A DNA stretch of 64,000 nucleotides from Planctomycetota bacterium. Its GTDB lineage: Bacteria > Planctomycetota > Phycisphaerae > Phycisphaerales > Phycisphaeraceae. Within the stretch, counting starts at the first letter, position 1; each line of letters begins with the position of its first letter. A program made the position numbers and the translations under genes. The notes under the pieces are model-generated. The model was not told the origin of the DNA. It searched no databases and saw only the letters and a program-made list of their open reading frames with translations. The stretch spans positions 1 to 64,000 of the forward strand of contig JAJRXX010000076.1 in NCBI GenBank assembly GCA_024276075.1. The letters run 5' to 3'. Positions 37,446 through 46,196 of this stretch are shown piece by piece.

Positions 37446-37928
37446 CTATTTCGGTGCTCGTGGAGGCGTCGGACGCCCCATGGCACGACGCGGGTTCATT
37501 AATATCTGCGGCTGAAGGTCGAGCATCTGCTTCACGTGAGCCTGCCAACTTTCACGGTCGCGTATTTCCATGTGGTCCTTTACACCGATCAACACGACCT
37601 CAGGCTCTAGCTTCGCCATTTTGAGCAAATTATCCGGCAGCCGAATCCGACCCTGCTTATCCACTTCGACGCGCCGGGCCAAGCTGAACATCAAACGCTC
37701 GTAACTGAGCAACTGATCCGGGTCGAGTTCGCTGTGATCGAGTTCGTCAGCCCGCTGCTCAAACCGCCGCTGGGTGTACAGGCACATCGCCTGACCCTCT
37801 CCGAGCGTTACATACAAAAAAACATTCGAGCCGTCTGATTCTTCTTTGAGCTGAGCACGCAATTCCGCTGGGATCGCCAAACGGTTTTTCCCGTCGATCG
37901 TGTGCTCGTAGGTACCGGTAAAAACCAA
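37446..37928 (-). CDS. mraZ: Transcriptional regulator MraZ, detached from the division cluster
   Basis: About 160 residues, two SpoVT-AbrB-like halves: FTGTYEHTIDGKNRLAIPAELR at the N-terminus and VEVDKQGRIRLPDNLLK in the second half. The frame is open from a GTG at 37994, but homologues begin just before FTGxYEH, pointing to the TTG at 37928 with AGGA upstream. MraZ usually heads the dcw cluster, followed by rsmH; here only non-coding DNA and an ABC ATPase gene follow. The C-terminus is extended by about 15 residues rich in Pro and Arg. Confidence 0.88.
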   Translation of the reverse strand: MVFTGTYEHTIDGKNRLAIPAELRAQLKEESDGSNVFLYVTLGEGQAMCLYTQRRFEQRADELDHSELDPDQLLSYERLMFSLARRVEVDKQGRIRLPDNLLKMAKLEPEVVLIGVKDHMEIRDRESWQAHVKQMLDLQPQILMNPRRAMGRPTPPRAPK

Positions 37929-38045
37929 CGCATTAGGCTTCCTAGTTGTGTCTACAAGTGGGATATTAACCCACTTCACCCCACTATTCAACACTCTGCT
38001 ACATGATGTGGAAAATATGTCGGGATAACCACCGTCACCTACACT

Positions 38046-38297
38046 TAGAGCATTTTCTGAATGAGTGTACGGTTGACAGGACTTCGCTACGAGCCGCGAT
38101 CGTCAGGGAGCGGACCCTTTATACGCATTGCGTATAGTTCTAGCGCGTCGTAAGCGATGTAAGTTATTGCCTATCTTATCCCCGCGTTCATAGACACCGC
38201 GCAAGTATTAATTTGAATTGGTATTAGAGCCAAAAAACCGCTTGCTGACGCGCGCGACTCGCTAAGAATCCCCCATGCGAAATCAGAAAATGCTCTA
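38046..38297. repeat. Family C repeat split by a nested family B repeat
   Basis: Outer ends are TAGAGCATTTTCTGA and TCAGAAAATGCTCTA, a perfect 15-base inverted pair. The left half has the core in reverse (GAGCCGCGATCGTCAGGGAG), the right half has it forward (CCGCTTGCTGACGCGCGCGA). A full family B unit at 38119-38226 sits between them. Confidence 0.85.
38119..38226. repeat. Family B repeat, complete copy nested in family C
   Basis: 108 bp from TTATACGCATTGCG to GAATTGGTATTA. Closely similar to 59214-59321 and, inverted, to 57117-57224. Confidence 0.85.
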
Positions 38298-38637
38298 GCC
38301 TGGGTAATCACACCCGGGGCATGCACGGGTACGAACGGGACGCCACGGGTGTATTCACCCGTGGCTAAATGGGTATGGATTCAGCGGGCAATGAATCACC
38401 AGCATACACCAAACCACCCGGCGTGGCATGAACATGCGCTAAAATATCACGCTGGCAGTGACAACTCGACCCCCAATCCCTTATCTTTACCTGACCTTTT
38501 ATTCTTAACAATCCGTTATAATGTGACCTGTCATGCCATCGTCAGCCGCTCTCCGTTGAAGGTGGCACGAACAGGTTCATCAATAAAATGTCCGTAACCA
38601 CGATGTATTAAATCCGAAACATGGAAGGAACCAACAG
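38298..38637. other. Region before the small lipoprotein gene
   Basis: It contains the REP-like hairpin GCCACGGGTG-TATT-CACCCGTGGC at 38342-38365. The open frame at 38349-38597 starts inside that repeat and shows no coding character. A GGAAGGA-type ribosome site lies at about 38624 for the next gene. Confidence 0.5.
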
Positions 38638-38796
38638 ATGAATAAAGTGATCAACGTACTTGTGATGATGGCAATTACCTCCGCCCTTTCGCTTGCTACG
38701 ATGGGTTGCCAGAGCCAGGACGAACACCCCTCGTCAGACCACGCCACATCGGATCACCCCTCGTCGGAGCACCCGACGTCAGAGCACCCGGAATAA
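38638..38796 (+). CDS. Small lipoprotein with His-Pro-Ser repeats
   Basis: 52 residues. A signal peptide ends in ATMGC (lipobox Cys at residue 24). The mature part is 29 residues, made of short repeats: DEHPSS, DHATS, DHPSS, EHPTS, EHPE. The ribosome site GGAAGG precedes the ATG. The His/Asp/Glu pattern could bind metal, but that is only a guess. Start and stop are clear; the coding call rests on the perfect lipoprotein layout and the repeat-driven reading frame. It is followed 180 bases later by the transglutaminase gene. Confidence 0.75.
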   Translation: MNKVINVLVMMAITSALSLATMGCQSQDEHPSSDHATSDHPSSEHPTSEHPE

Positions 38797-38975
38797 TCGT
38801 CCTTTTCTAAAAAGTTAGAATTGTCGGCTGGTAATTATCCATATACCGATTTCGGTCGCTCACTTGGCGACACGAATCAGGTGTGATGTGCCATGGTGTT
38901 TTGTGGCAGCATAGATACGGTGGCTAAGAGGGACGAATTAGCTGCGGGCAGTCATTTTGAGATGAAAGGGATGCT

Positions 38976-40316
38976 GTGAATTGGCGAACTCTAATACCGG
39001 TTATGGCAATAGTTTGCGGCGCGATTGCGGGTTGTCACACGACGCGGGATAGCAGCCAAGCCACCGTCGAATCCGTGCCTCATGTGGTTACAGCAGACAT
39101 ACAGGCCGGCATCGAAAAACACATCGAAGAGCAGTCCCGGTTAGGCGGAGGCTATTTCAAACTCCCGTTTAAGGACCGTGAACTTCGTCTTAAGCTCGTC
39201 CGCGTCCACACCGAATACCTGTCAAACCTGGGCCCTCGCCGCCACTTCGCCTGCGTGGATATGGCGAGTACCGAAGGCGAAGTCTACGACGTCGATTTTT
39301 TCCTTGCGGGTGATCCCGGCGCGATGACCGTCACAGAAACCACCGTCCACAAGATCAACGGCCAACCCTTTTATGTATGGAAGCAAAAGTTTGATAAATC
39401 GTGGCGACGCGTCCCGGTAAAAAACGCATCGCAACAACTGCTGGGCGTCATCACCGGCCGTGACGAGTTCGAGTTCTTATATCAAGCCACGCTGCCGGAA
39501 ATGACCCATGCAGCTCGCATGTGGATGCCCATGCCCGCCACCGATTCGTTTCAGACCGTCGCCGTAAAATCCATCACCGCCCCCGGCCAACGGAAATTTC
39601 TGAAGGATCAAGAATTCGGGAATAAGGTCCTTTTCCTGACACTTGGCCCGGAAGATAGCGGGAAAACGATCGCAATCCGCTTTCAGGTACAACGCATTGA
39701 GAAGACCGTCTATCCAGCAAATACGCTGACGCCTCAGGACTATCTCAAGCCCGAACGGCTTGTGCCGACCGATGAGGAGATACGCGACATCGCCGCCGAG
39801 GTCGTAAAGAACAAGAAGAGTGATCTGGTTCGCGCAAGGGCCCTCTACGGCCATGTCATCGACCGCATGCGCTACATGAAATTTGGCTCGGGCTGGGGCA
39901 ATGGCGATGCGGTTTATGCCTGTGATTCACGCACGGGCAACTGTACTGATTTTCACTCGTACTTTATCGCCTTGGCCAGGGCTGCCGACATCCCCGCTCG
40001 CTTCGCCATCGGCGCAGCCATCCCGTCGGAGAGGAATGACGGCGGAATCGACGGCTACCACTGCTGGGCAGAATTCTACGCTGACGGTAATTGGTGGCCC
40101 GTTGACATCAGTGAGGGCGACAAGTGCTCTAGCCTGATGACCTATTACTTCGGGCACCACCCAGCGAACCGTATCGAATTCAGCCGCGGCCGCGACTTGG
40201 TGGTCGAGCCGGGCCCGGTGTCAGGCCCGATCAATTTCCTTGCCTACCCTGTGCTAGAGGTCGGCGGCAAACCGACCCGCGTGAAGGTTAACTTTTCATT
40301 TAAACGAGGTGCGTGA
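38976..40316 (+). CDS. Secreted transglutaminase-like lipoprotein
   Basis: 446 residues with a GTG start and an AAAGGG site. The N-terminal signal ends in the lipobox IAGC (Cys20), so it is a predicted envelope lipoprotein. The C-terminal third is a transglutaminase core with a complete triad: Cys323 in GNCTDFHSYF, His362 in GYHCWAEFY and Asp377 in WWPVDISEG. Bacterial members act as proteases or cross-linking enzymes. The first 270 residues form an uncharacterised beta-rich domain. Confidence 0.85.
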   Translation: MNWRTLIPVMAIVCGAIAGCHTTRDSSQATVESVPHVVTADIQAGIEKHIEEQSRLGGGYFKLPFKDRELRLKLVRVHTEYLSNLGPRRHFACVDMASTEGEVYDVDFFLAGDPGAMTVTETTVHKINGQPFYVWKQKFDKSWRRVPVKNASQQLLGVITGRDEFEFLYQATLPEMTHAARMWMPMPATDSFQTVAVKSITAPGQRKFLKDQEFGNKVLFLTLGPEDSGKTIAIRFQVQRIEKTVYPANTLTPQDYLKPERLVPTDEEIRDIAAEVVKNKKSDLVRARALYGHVIDRMRYMKFGSGWGNGDAVYACDSRTGNCTDFHSYFIALARAADIPARFAIGAAIPSERNDGGIDGYHCWAEFYADGNWWPVDISEGDKCSSLMTYYFGHHPANRIEFSRGRDLVVEPGPVSGPINFLAYPVLEVGGKPTRVKVNFSFKRGA

Positions 40317-40406
40317 CAGGGGAAGATAAAGAAGATAAGGTTCCTGGAGAAGATAAGGCGACACCTTTCCCATCCACTTTTTTCTCTCAAATCATGAGGC
40401 CGCAAA

Positions 40407-41393
40407 ATGAAAGTCTGCCCAATATGCTGGGACCTATATGACGATCGGACACATGATTCATGTCCGAACAGGAAGTGCGGAAAGGGAGCTACAGAGAAGG
40501 CAAGAGCCGTGCCCTCGCCAATAACTAGTCCTGTCCTGCTACGTCGAATGCCCTTGAAACAGAATCAGAAGATAAGGCCACCCGCCCCCATCCGTCAGAA
40601 AAAGGGGCCTATCCTGCCCGAGAGGCGGCCATCCTCCTCAACGCTTTCCAAGCCTAAAGTTACACCACTGACGGAAAAGACAACTACGACAATAACTACG
40701 CACTCTGTCGAGTACCCTGAATGCTCCATTTGCCTCGAAAATGACGAGCCGATCTTCGACTACCCCTGCTGCAAATACTCCGCGTGCAAAGGCTGCGTTA
40801 GCGAATATCCCTGGAACCCCGGCGCACCGGGACAGATATTTTGCCCGGGATGTAAAAAAGAACTTCAGCCCGAGCTTTTCGAAGGTTATGTGTCAGATCA
40901 GAAAATCAAAGATGTTCTAAAAATACGGGAGATAGCGAGGGCGAACTTCAAACTAGTTAAGAAGTCAGACCCCAAGAGTCTGGCTTGGGGTGGGATGCGG
41001 CAGTGCACCAATCTGGAATGTGATTTTTTTATACTGCTCGAAGGCGGCTGCAACACGATTACTTGCCAGTGCCGCCGGTTATTTTGCGTAATCCGAGGCA
41101 AAGAAGATAACAAGGGCGACCATACCTTTTCGCTGTCCAGTTTCATGGCTAAAGTGAAGAAAACCCACAAAAGAACTGCGCTTAAAACCTTACTTATGGA
41201 CAGAGAATTATGTTCTGCGGAGTGGCATAGTCTGTACCTCGATGAGCTATTTCTGGAACTCGCCGCAGCCGAGTGCGACGAAATAGCGGTAGACAAAGTG
41301 CTAGAGGGATATTTTGGGGATTGGCCAGGTTTCAAGGCATGTGTGCGTCACATTGCGCTGACCGAGAAAGACCTGGCACGGTATTTTAAGTAA
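40407..41393 (+). CDS. RING/IBR-like multi-zinc protein (eukaryote-like)
   Basis: 328 residues. Three Cys-rich parts are seen: an N-terminal knuckle (CPIC...CPNRKC, residues 4-24); a RING-like cluster (Cys106, 109, 121, 122, 127, 130, 146, 149) with all-Cys ligands as in C4C4 RINGs; and a segment around residues 195-227 reading WGGMRQC, then GGCNTITCQCRRLFC, which strongly recalls the IBR/RING2 part of RBR ubiquitin ligases, including the Gly-Cys-Asn where RBR enzymes carry the catalytic Cys. A Pro/Thr/Lys-rich linker (30-100) separates the parts. GC is about 51% over a 540-base sample, lower than neighbours. GAGG site before the ATG. Ubiquitin-ligase activity is not established; no ubiquitin, E1 or E2 gene is present here. 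Confidence 0.7.
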   Translation: MKVCPICWDLYDDRTHDSCPNRKCGKGATEKARAVPSPITSPVLLRRMPLKQNQKIRPPAPIRQKKGPILPERRPSSSTLSKPKVTPLTEKTTTTITTHSVEYPECSICLENDEPIFDYPCCKYSACKGCVSEYPWNPGAPGQIFCPGCKKELQPELFEGYVSDQKIKDVLKIREIARANFKLVKKSDPKSLAWGGMRQCTNLECDFFILLEGGCNTITCQCRRLFCVIRGKEDNKGDHTFSLSSFMAKVKKTHKRTALKTLLMDRELCSAEWHSLYLDELFLELAAAECDEIAVDKVLEGYFGDWPGFKACVRHIALTEKDLARYFK

Positions 41394-41530
41394 CCTGCCA
41401 GAGAGGGAGGATCAGGGGGCGGGTGTCGTCGTTTATGTTTTCTCGGACATCTTTTGGGCCGTCCGCGTTGCGTCCAAGTCCGGACTGTTGATAATACGAC
41501 AGCAACGATCACTTGGTGAGCCAGACAACC

Positions 41531-41980
41531 ATGAAAATTGCTATCGCCGCGGACCATGGCGGATTTCCCATCAAGGACGAGCTGACGCAGTTGCTGCGCT
41601 CAATGGGACACGACGTCCAAGACCTGGGTGCCCATCAACTCGAACCCACCGATGACTACCCCGATTATGCGCGGTACATAGGCCAGGCCATCCAGAACGA
41701 ACACGCCGACCGGGGCATCCTGCTGTGCGGCAGCGGTGTCGGTGCAAGCGTGGCTGCGAACAAGATGAAAGGCGTCAGGGCCGGGCTGTGCCACGACGGG
41801 TACAGCGCCCATCAGGGTGTCGAGCACGACGACATCAACGTCTTGTGCCTGGGCGCCCGCATCATCGGTACTGCGCTGGCGACGGAGTTGGTTAAGGCGT
41901 TTGTAACCGCCAAGTTTACTGGCGAGAAACGCCACGCCCGCCGACTCGAAAAAGTCCAAGCCATCGAAGCGGCGTCCTAA
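41531..41980 (+). CDS. rpiB: Ribose 5-phosphate isomerase B
   Basis: 149 residues from the ATG at 41531. IAIAADHGGFPIKDEL and GILLCGSGVGASVAANK are the RpiB signatures (phosphate binding and the catalytic Cys), and RAGLCHDGYSAHQGVEHDDINVLCLGAR completes the fold (its central part only is quoted here as EHDDINVLCLG). It interconverts ribose and ribulose 5-phosphates. It ends 16 bases from the convergent next gene. Confidence 0.95.
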   Translation: MKIAIAADHGGFPIKDELTQLLRSMGHDVQDLGAHQLEPTDDYPDYARYIGQAIQNEHADRGILLCGSGVGASVAANKMKGVRAGLCHDGYSAHQGVEHDDINVLCLGARIIGTALATELVKAFVTAKFTGEKRHARRLEKVQAIEAAS

Positions 41981-41996
41981 ATAATACCTCTGATCC

Positions 41997-43973
41997 TCAC
42001 CGGATCGCGCCGGCTTGTGCCATTTCCGATGCGGCTTCCTGCAACTCTGTCACGGCTAACAGCGTCATGGCAGCGGGGCCGATGCTTAATCGGTTGTCCC
42101 ACAGCGATGCTCGCACGCCACCTAATGCGTCGTTTGGGCTACGCACATAAAAGCAACCCGGCTCGTCGAACATCAGCTGCGCCAGGAACCGGCACGCCAG
42201 CCCGCCGTCGAGCAGCCAATCCACCACATCGCGGCCAAAGGCGAGGTCTCGCTGCCTCAGCGCCGCTGCGAGGAACATCAGCACGTGAGCGGAATGCCAC
42301 TCAGGTTCGGGTACACCTGAAGCCGGCCCCGGCTTGAGGTCAAAGCCGCCCACCACGTCGGCTGGGCCAACCGTCGGCGCTGACGTAATCTGCCGACGAC
42401 GGAGCGTATCGGCCAACTCGCCCAGTTGGCGCCCCGTAACCCGCCAACGATCCTGATCCGCGTCCACGTCCAAAGCGCCCAGTCTGAGCATGCGGAACTC
42501 GGTCATCGCCAACCACGGCAGGCCGCTCAGGACCACGTTTGTGTCGGCCCCCTGCCACAACCGCTGCTGCGACTGCGCTACGACCTTTTTAAGCTCGCCG
42601 TCTCGCGTCTGCTCGTACAGACTAGACAACGCCAAGACGACCAGCGCCTGCGTAGGCCTATTAAACAGCTTCCCGGTCGACGACGACCGGAACAAGCCCT
42701 CGTTATTCCGCAGCGCCAGCAGACGATCGGCCAGTTCATCCCGCTGCGTTTTGTGATGGGTTATATCCGGAGACTCCACCATCGCCATGAGCGTCAGCGC
42801 CGACGCCACAGCTTCGTCTTCCTGCTGCTGCGATCCCAACAACTGTTCCAACAATGTTTCGAGCCCAATTCTTACCGTGTCTCGGATGACAGATTCTTGC
42901 GCGTGCCCGGGGTCGGTGCGTGCGAGAAATTCCGCTCGTTTGCCTAGCGCGTAGGTCGCCAGCGCCAGGTCCCGCGCGGGCGCCGTCGCCGGCTCGTACC
43001 GATCGGTGCTGGGGTGATAGGTACCAGCCATCTGCCCGTCGGAACGACGGCGGCGCAGGTGAAACTCCGTAAGCCGATGTGCCATCCCCTCAAGTGATCG
43101 GCTAGACAAACTCGATAAGGGCAATACATCATTACCACGCACCAACCGCATCGCTGGCATGTCACGAGACGGGCGGACGACATGGATCACCTCAAACCGT
43201 TCGAGCCGAGGCCCCGCTTTCCTGGCGACGATCTGCATGGCCTTGAGGTCGTAACCCAGGTCCGTTAGCAACCTCCTGAGTTGGCCACGCGGCGATATGT
43301 TGGCCGTTAATGCCGTCACCGGCCATATCCACGCCACCTGGGTTTGTCGCACACCACTGTGCCTGGTCATGCGCAGGCCGTGGTACCCGGGGGCAAACAG
43401 CCGATACAGAACACGGTAATCGGTCTCTCGTTGGATAAATAGGGGCTGCGGGCTGTGCGCCACCTGGAGATCGACCTGCATACGAGCGCCAGCCTCGGCG
43501 ATCGTCGTTCGAACGCTGCCGTCGGGCCCCAATGATTTACGGTAAAGATCGTTTAGCTTTTCTTCCGCGGCGAGTAATGCCCTGGCTGTGGCTGTGCGAG
43601 ATAGCGCAGCGAGGTCGGCCACACGCTTGGGCTGTGCCTCAACCGGTATTGCATCGCCCACGCCCAGGATCAGCCCCGACCACCTTAGCGTCACCCGCAC
43701 GCCCAACGCATCGGTCACGTGGATCGGCTGCGCTTGTCCGCGCTGATTGACCGCACCCGCCGCGACCCAACTCTCGATCTGGCGGTGAGCGCGCTCCGCG
43801 TGCGACCAGTCCACCCGTGGCGCTTCGGCAGGCGTTTGGCCCGACGCTTCATCGATTTGTTGCGCTACGCCTACCCGCACCGGACCCAACAGACAGGCTG
43901 CGATCAAGGCCAGGCATGTAGCACAGCTTTGAAATGTCCGCCCAAATAGCAAAAGGTGAAATCGACGCGGCAT
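41997..43973 (-). CDS. Large secreted protein of unknown function
   Basis: 658 residues. A signal peptide (about residues 1-37, ending VGVAQ) directs export. The first half is mixed beta; from about residue 300 the sequence is strongly helical with LALATYALGKRAEFLA, ALTLMAMVES and ALVVLALSSLYEQT, a spacing like an alpha/alpha toroid of the terpene-cyclase or glycosidase type. No catalytic motif was recognised. Codon use and length argue for a real gene. Confidence 0.7.
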   Translation of the reverse strand: MPRRFHLLLFGRTFQSCATCLALIAACLLGPVRVGVAQQIDEASGQTPAEAPRVDWSHAERAHRQIESWVAAGAVNQRGQAQPIHVTDALGVRVTLRWSGLILGVGDAIPVEAQPKRVADLAALSRTATARALLAAEEKLNDLYRKSLGPDGSVRTTIAEAGARMQVDLQVAHSPQPLFIQRETDYRVLYRLFAPGYHGLRMTRHSGVRQTQVAWIWPVTALTANISPRGQLRRLLTDLGYDLKAMQIVARKAGPRLERFEVIHVVRPSRDMPAMRLVRGNDVLPLSSLSSRSLEGMAHRLTEFHLRRRRSDGQMAGTYHPSTDRYEPATAPARDLALATYALGKRAEFLARTDPGHAQESVIRDTVRIGLETLLEQLLGSQQQEDEAVASALTLMAMVESPDITHHKTQRDELADRLLALRNNEGLFRSSSTGKLFNRPTQALVVLALSSLYEQTRDGELKKVVAQSQQRLWQGADTNVVLSGLPWLAMTEFRMLRLGALDVDADQDRWRVTGRQLGELADTLRRRQITSAPTVGPADVVGGFDLKPGPASGVPEPEWHSAHVLMFLAAALRQRDLAFGRDVVDWLLDGGLACRFLAQLMFDEPGCFYVRSPNDALGGVRASLWDNRLSIGPAAMTLLAVTELQEAASEMAQAGAIR

Positions 43974-44187
43974 AGGTTGTCTGATCAGTAAACACTACAG
44001 GATCACGACGCTTTGAGGCACTGAAATATACCTTCCATCACTCGTTTAAACACAAGCTGTTTCGCCTGCCCCTCTCCCCTCATAAGAGGTGTGGGTGACG
44101 TTCAAAAGCCCCGCCCACATCACGGCGATCAATCCGCTTCCCACGCAACCCCCGCCGACCAAATCCCGTGGCGCACCGTATCCAGTC

Positions 44188-45141
44188 TCACGCCAAGCTC
44201 GAGTCCATCTGGCACACAACTTCTACCAATTCCTTGACGTGGCTCACCGACCGGTCCATCAGCTCTTTTTCCTGGGTATCGAGGTCGATCTGGATCACCC
44301 GCTCGACACCCTTCGCTCCCAATACACACGGGACACCCACAAAATAGCCCCCGATGCCGAACTCACTCTCGCAATACGCGGCACACGGCAGGATTCGCTT
44401 CTTGTCTTTAACAATCGCTTCGACCATCTGCACCACGCCGCTAGCCGGAGCGTAGTAGGCACTGGTCCCCATGAGCTTGACGATCTCGCCGCCACCCACC
44501 TTGGCACGCTCGACACAAGCGGTAAGCTTTTCTTGGCTCATCAACTGCGACACGGGAATGCCGTGCACCGACGTGTATCGTGGCAGCGGAACCATGTCGT
44601 CGCCGTGACCACCCAGCAGCAACGCGCTGATGTCCTCAACCGAAACGCCTAGCTCCATCGCAATAAACGTGCGGTACCGGGCGACGTCCAGGCAGCCGGC
44701 CTGACCGACAATCCGGTGCGTCGGGAACCCCGTCGCTTTCCAGGCTGTATAGACCATCGCGTCGAGCGGGTTGCTCACAACGATCACCACGGCTTCGGGA
44801 GCGTGCTGGGCGATCTTCTCGCTGACCGATTTCACGATCTTGACGTTCGTCGCGATCAGGTCGTCGCGGCTCATCCCCGGCTTGCGCGGCACACCCGCAG
44901 TGATCACCACCACGTCGGAACCAGCGACCTGGGCGTAATCGGATGTACCGATAATCTGCGCGTCGAACCGCTCAATCGGACCGCACTGAGCTAGGTCGAG
45001 CATCTTCCCCTTGACCCGGTCTTCCAGCTCAGGGATATCCACCACAACGATGTCGCCCAGCTCCTTGCTGGCTGCCCACACCGCACAGCTCGCACCCACG
45101 TTGCCCCCTCCGACAATCGTAATCTTCGCACGCTTTACCAT
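44188..45141 (-). CDS. mdh: Malate dehydrogenase (LDH-like type)
   Basis: 317 residues. NAD site ITIVGGGNVGASCA; mobile loop AGVPRKPGMSRDDL with the MDH-type substrate Arg; VSNPLDAMVYTAWK; catalytic His in LGGHGDDMVPLPRY. It oxidises malate to oxaloacetate in the TCA cycle. The segment IVGQAGCLDVARYR has Gln where many relatives have Met (GMAG). It stands alone. Confidence 0.94.
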   Translation of the reverse strand: MVKRAKITIVGGGNVGASCAVWAASKELGDIVVVDIPELEDRVKGKMLDLAQCGPIERFDAQIIGTSDYAQVAGSDVVVITAGVPRKPGMSRDDLIATNVKIVKSVSEKIAQHAPEAVVIVVSNPLDAMVYTAWKATGFPTHRIVGQAGCLDVARYRTFIAMELGVSVEDISALLLGGHGDDMVPLPRYTSVHGIPVSQLMSQEKLTACVERAKVGGGEIVKLMGTSAYYAPASGVVQMVEAIVKDKKRILPCAAYCESEFGIGGYFVGVPCVLGAKGVERVIQIDLDTQEKELMDRSVSHVKELVEVVCQMDSSLA

Positions 45142-45316
45142 TTATTTGAATCCTCAGCCTCTTCGGCTCAAAAACCATTGATTTTTCGCATGATAGACAA
45201 CGAACAAATATACTCAAGTAGGCGTCGTCCAAGCCGATAATAAATATAGAGTCTGCTGTTCTTGAATTAGATTTGAGGTCTTGTGACCTGGGCTTGTAAT
45301 TTCAGGGGTCCTCACG

Positions 45317-45532
45317 ATGGTCGAAGCCTGCGTTTCTGCCACAAAACAACACAAACCAGCACCACATCGTCGTCACACTTCGCGGCGGCGGTTCACTTGG
45401 TTTAGGCGAAAGCCTCGCCAACATGTCTACGACCCGACAGCCGGAGGATTCAGGAGCCTTATCCTCGGGCTCCTGATTGGCTTCGTGGGGGCGTTGCTGG
45501 TATCAGTCCTATCCGTTGACACTTATCCCTGA
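45317..45532 (+). CDS. Small membrane protein
   Basis: 71 residues. A basic N-terminal half (several Arg and His) is followed by one membrane helix, SLILGLLIGFVGALLVSVL, and a short tail. It ends 16 bases before ribH, so the two are probably co-transcribed. No family recognised; the coding call rests on the clean helix and position. Confidence 0.5.
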   Translation: MVEACVSATKQHKPAPHRRHTSRRRFTWFRRKPRQHVYDPTAGGFRSLILGLLIGFVGALLVSVLSVDTYP

Positions 45533-45548
45533 TACTCAAGGACAAAAT

Positions 45549-46013
45549 ATGGTTACGCGCCACGAAGGCGACTTACTAGCACACGACGCGAAGATCGCGC
45601 TGGTCGTGAGCCGGTTCAACGATTTCATTACCCGTCACCTGCTCGACGCAGCGGTAGACACGCATGCCCGCCACGGAGGGAGCGACGAGCACCTGACCAT
45701 CGTCCACGTGCCGGGGAGCTTTGAGCTACCCGTCACTGCGCTGAGGCTGGCTCAGACTAAGAAATTCGACGCGATCGTCTGCCTGGGCTGCGTTATCCGT
45801 GGTGCCACGCAGCACTATGATCTCGTGGTCGACGCCGCTGCAAAGGGGGTCGCGCAGGTCGGGCTCCAAACCGGCGTGCCGACGATCTTCGGCGTGATTA
45901 CCGCTGACACCCTGGAACAGGCGATCGAACGGGCCGGCTCCAAGCAAGGCAATCAAGGCGCCAAAGCGATGCTGGGGGCGATGGAGATGGCCAACCTGTT
46001 TAAACGTTTCTGA
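45549..46013 (+). CDS. ribH: 6,7-dimethyl-8-ribityllumazine synthase
   Basis: 154 residues from the ATG at 45549. VVSRFNDFITRHLLDAA, VPGSFELPVTALRLA, CLGCVIRGATQHYDLV and IFGVITADTLEQAIERAGSK cover the active site, including the conserved His. It makes the riboflavin precursor and forms an icosahedral shell in many bacteria. nusB follows, the common ribH-nusB order. Confidence 0.96.
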   Translation: MVTRHEGDLLAHDAKIALVVSRFNDFITRHLLDAAVDTHARHGGSDEHLTIVHVPGSFELPVTALRLAQTKKFDAIVCLGCVIRGATQHYDLVVDAAAKGVAQVGLQTGVPTIFGVITADTLEQAIERAGSKQGNQGAKAMLGAMEMANLFKRF

Positions 46014-46196
46014 TCTATACGCATCCACATATGTTTCGACCGCGTCGAGTATGCATAAGTGTTGCGACGTCTATTTCCACATACACGGACACTGTGACAA
46101 TACCCCTGGAGATTGGTATATACTGCGTGTGATCTACTGTCCGATCAACGACCCTTATCAGCCTCCTATCCGTTGGCTATTAAACGACTGCCTCCG

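Noticed and set aside
38349-38597. 82-codon frame before the small lipoprotein
   Set aside because: It starts inside a REP-like hairpin and has no family features or ribosome site.
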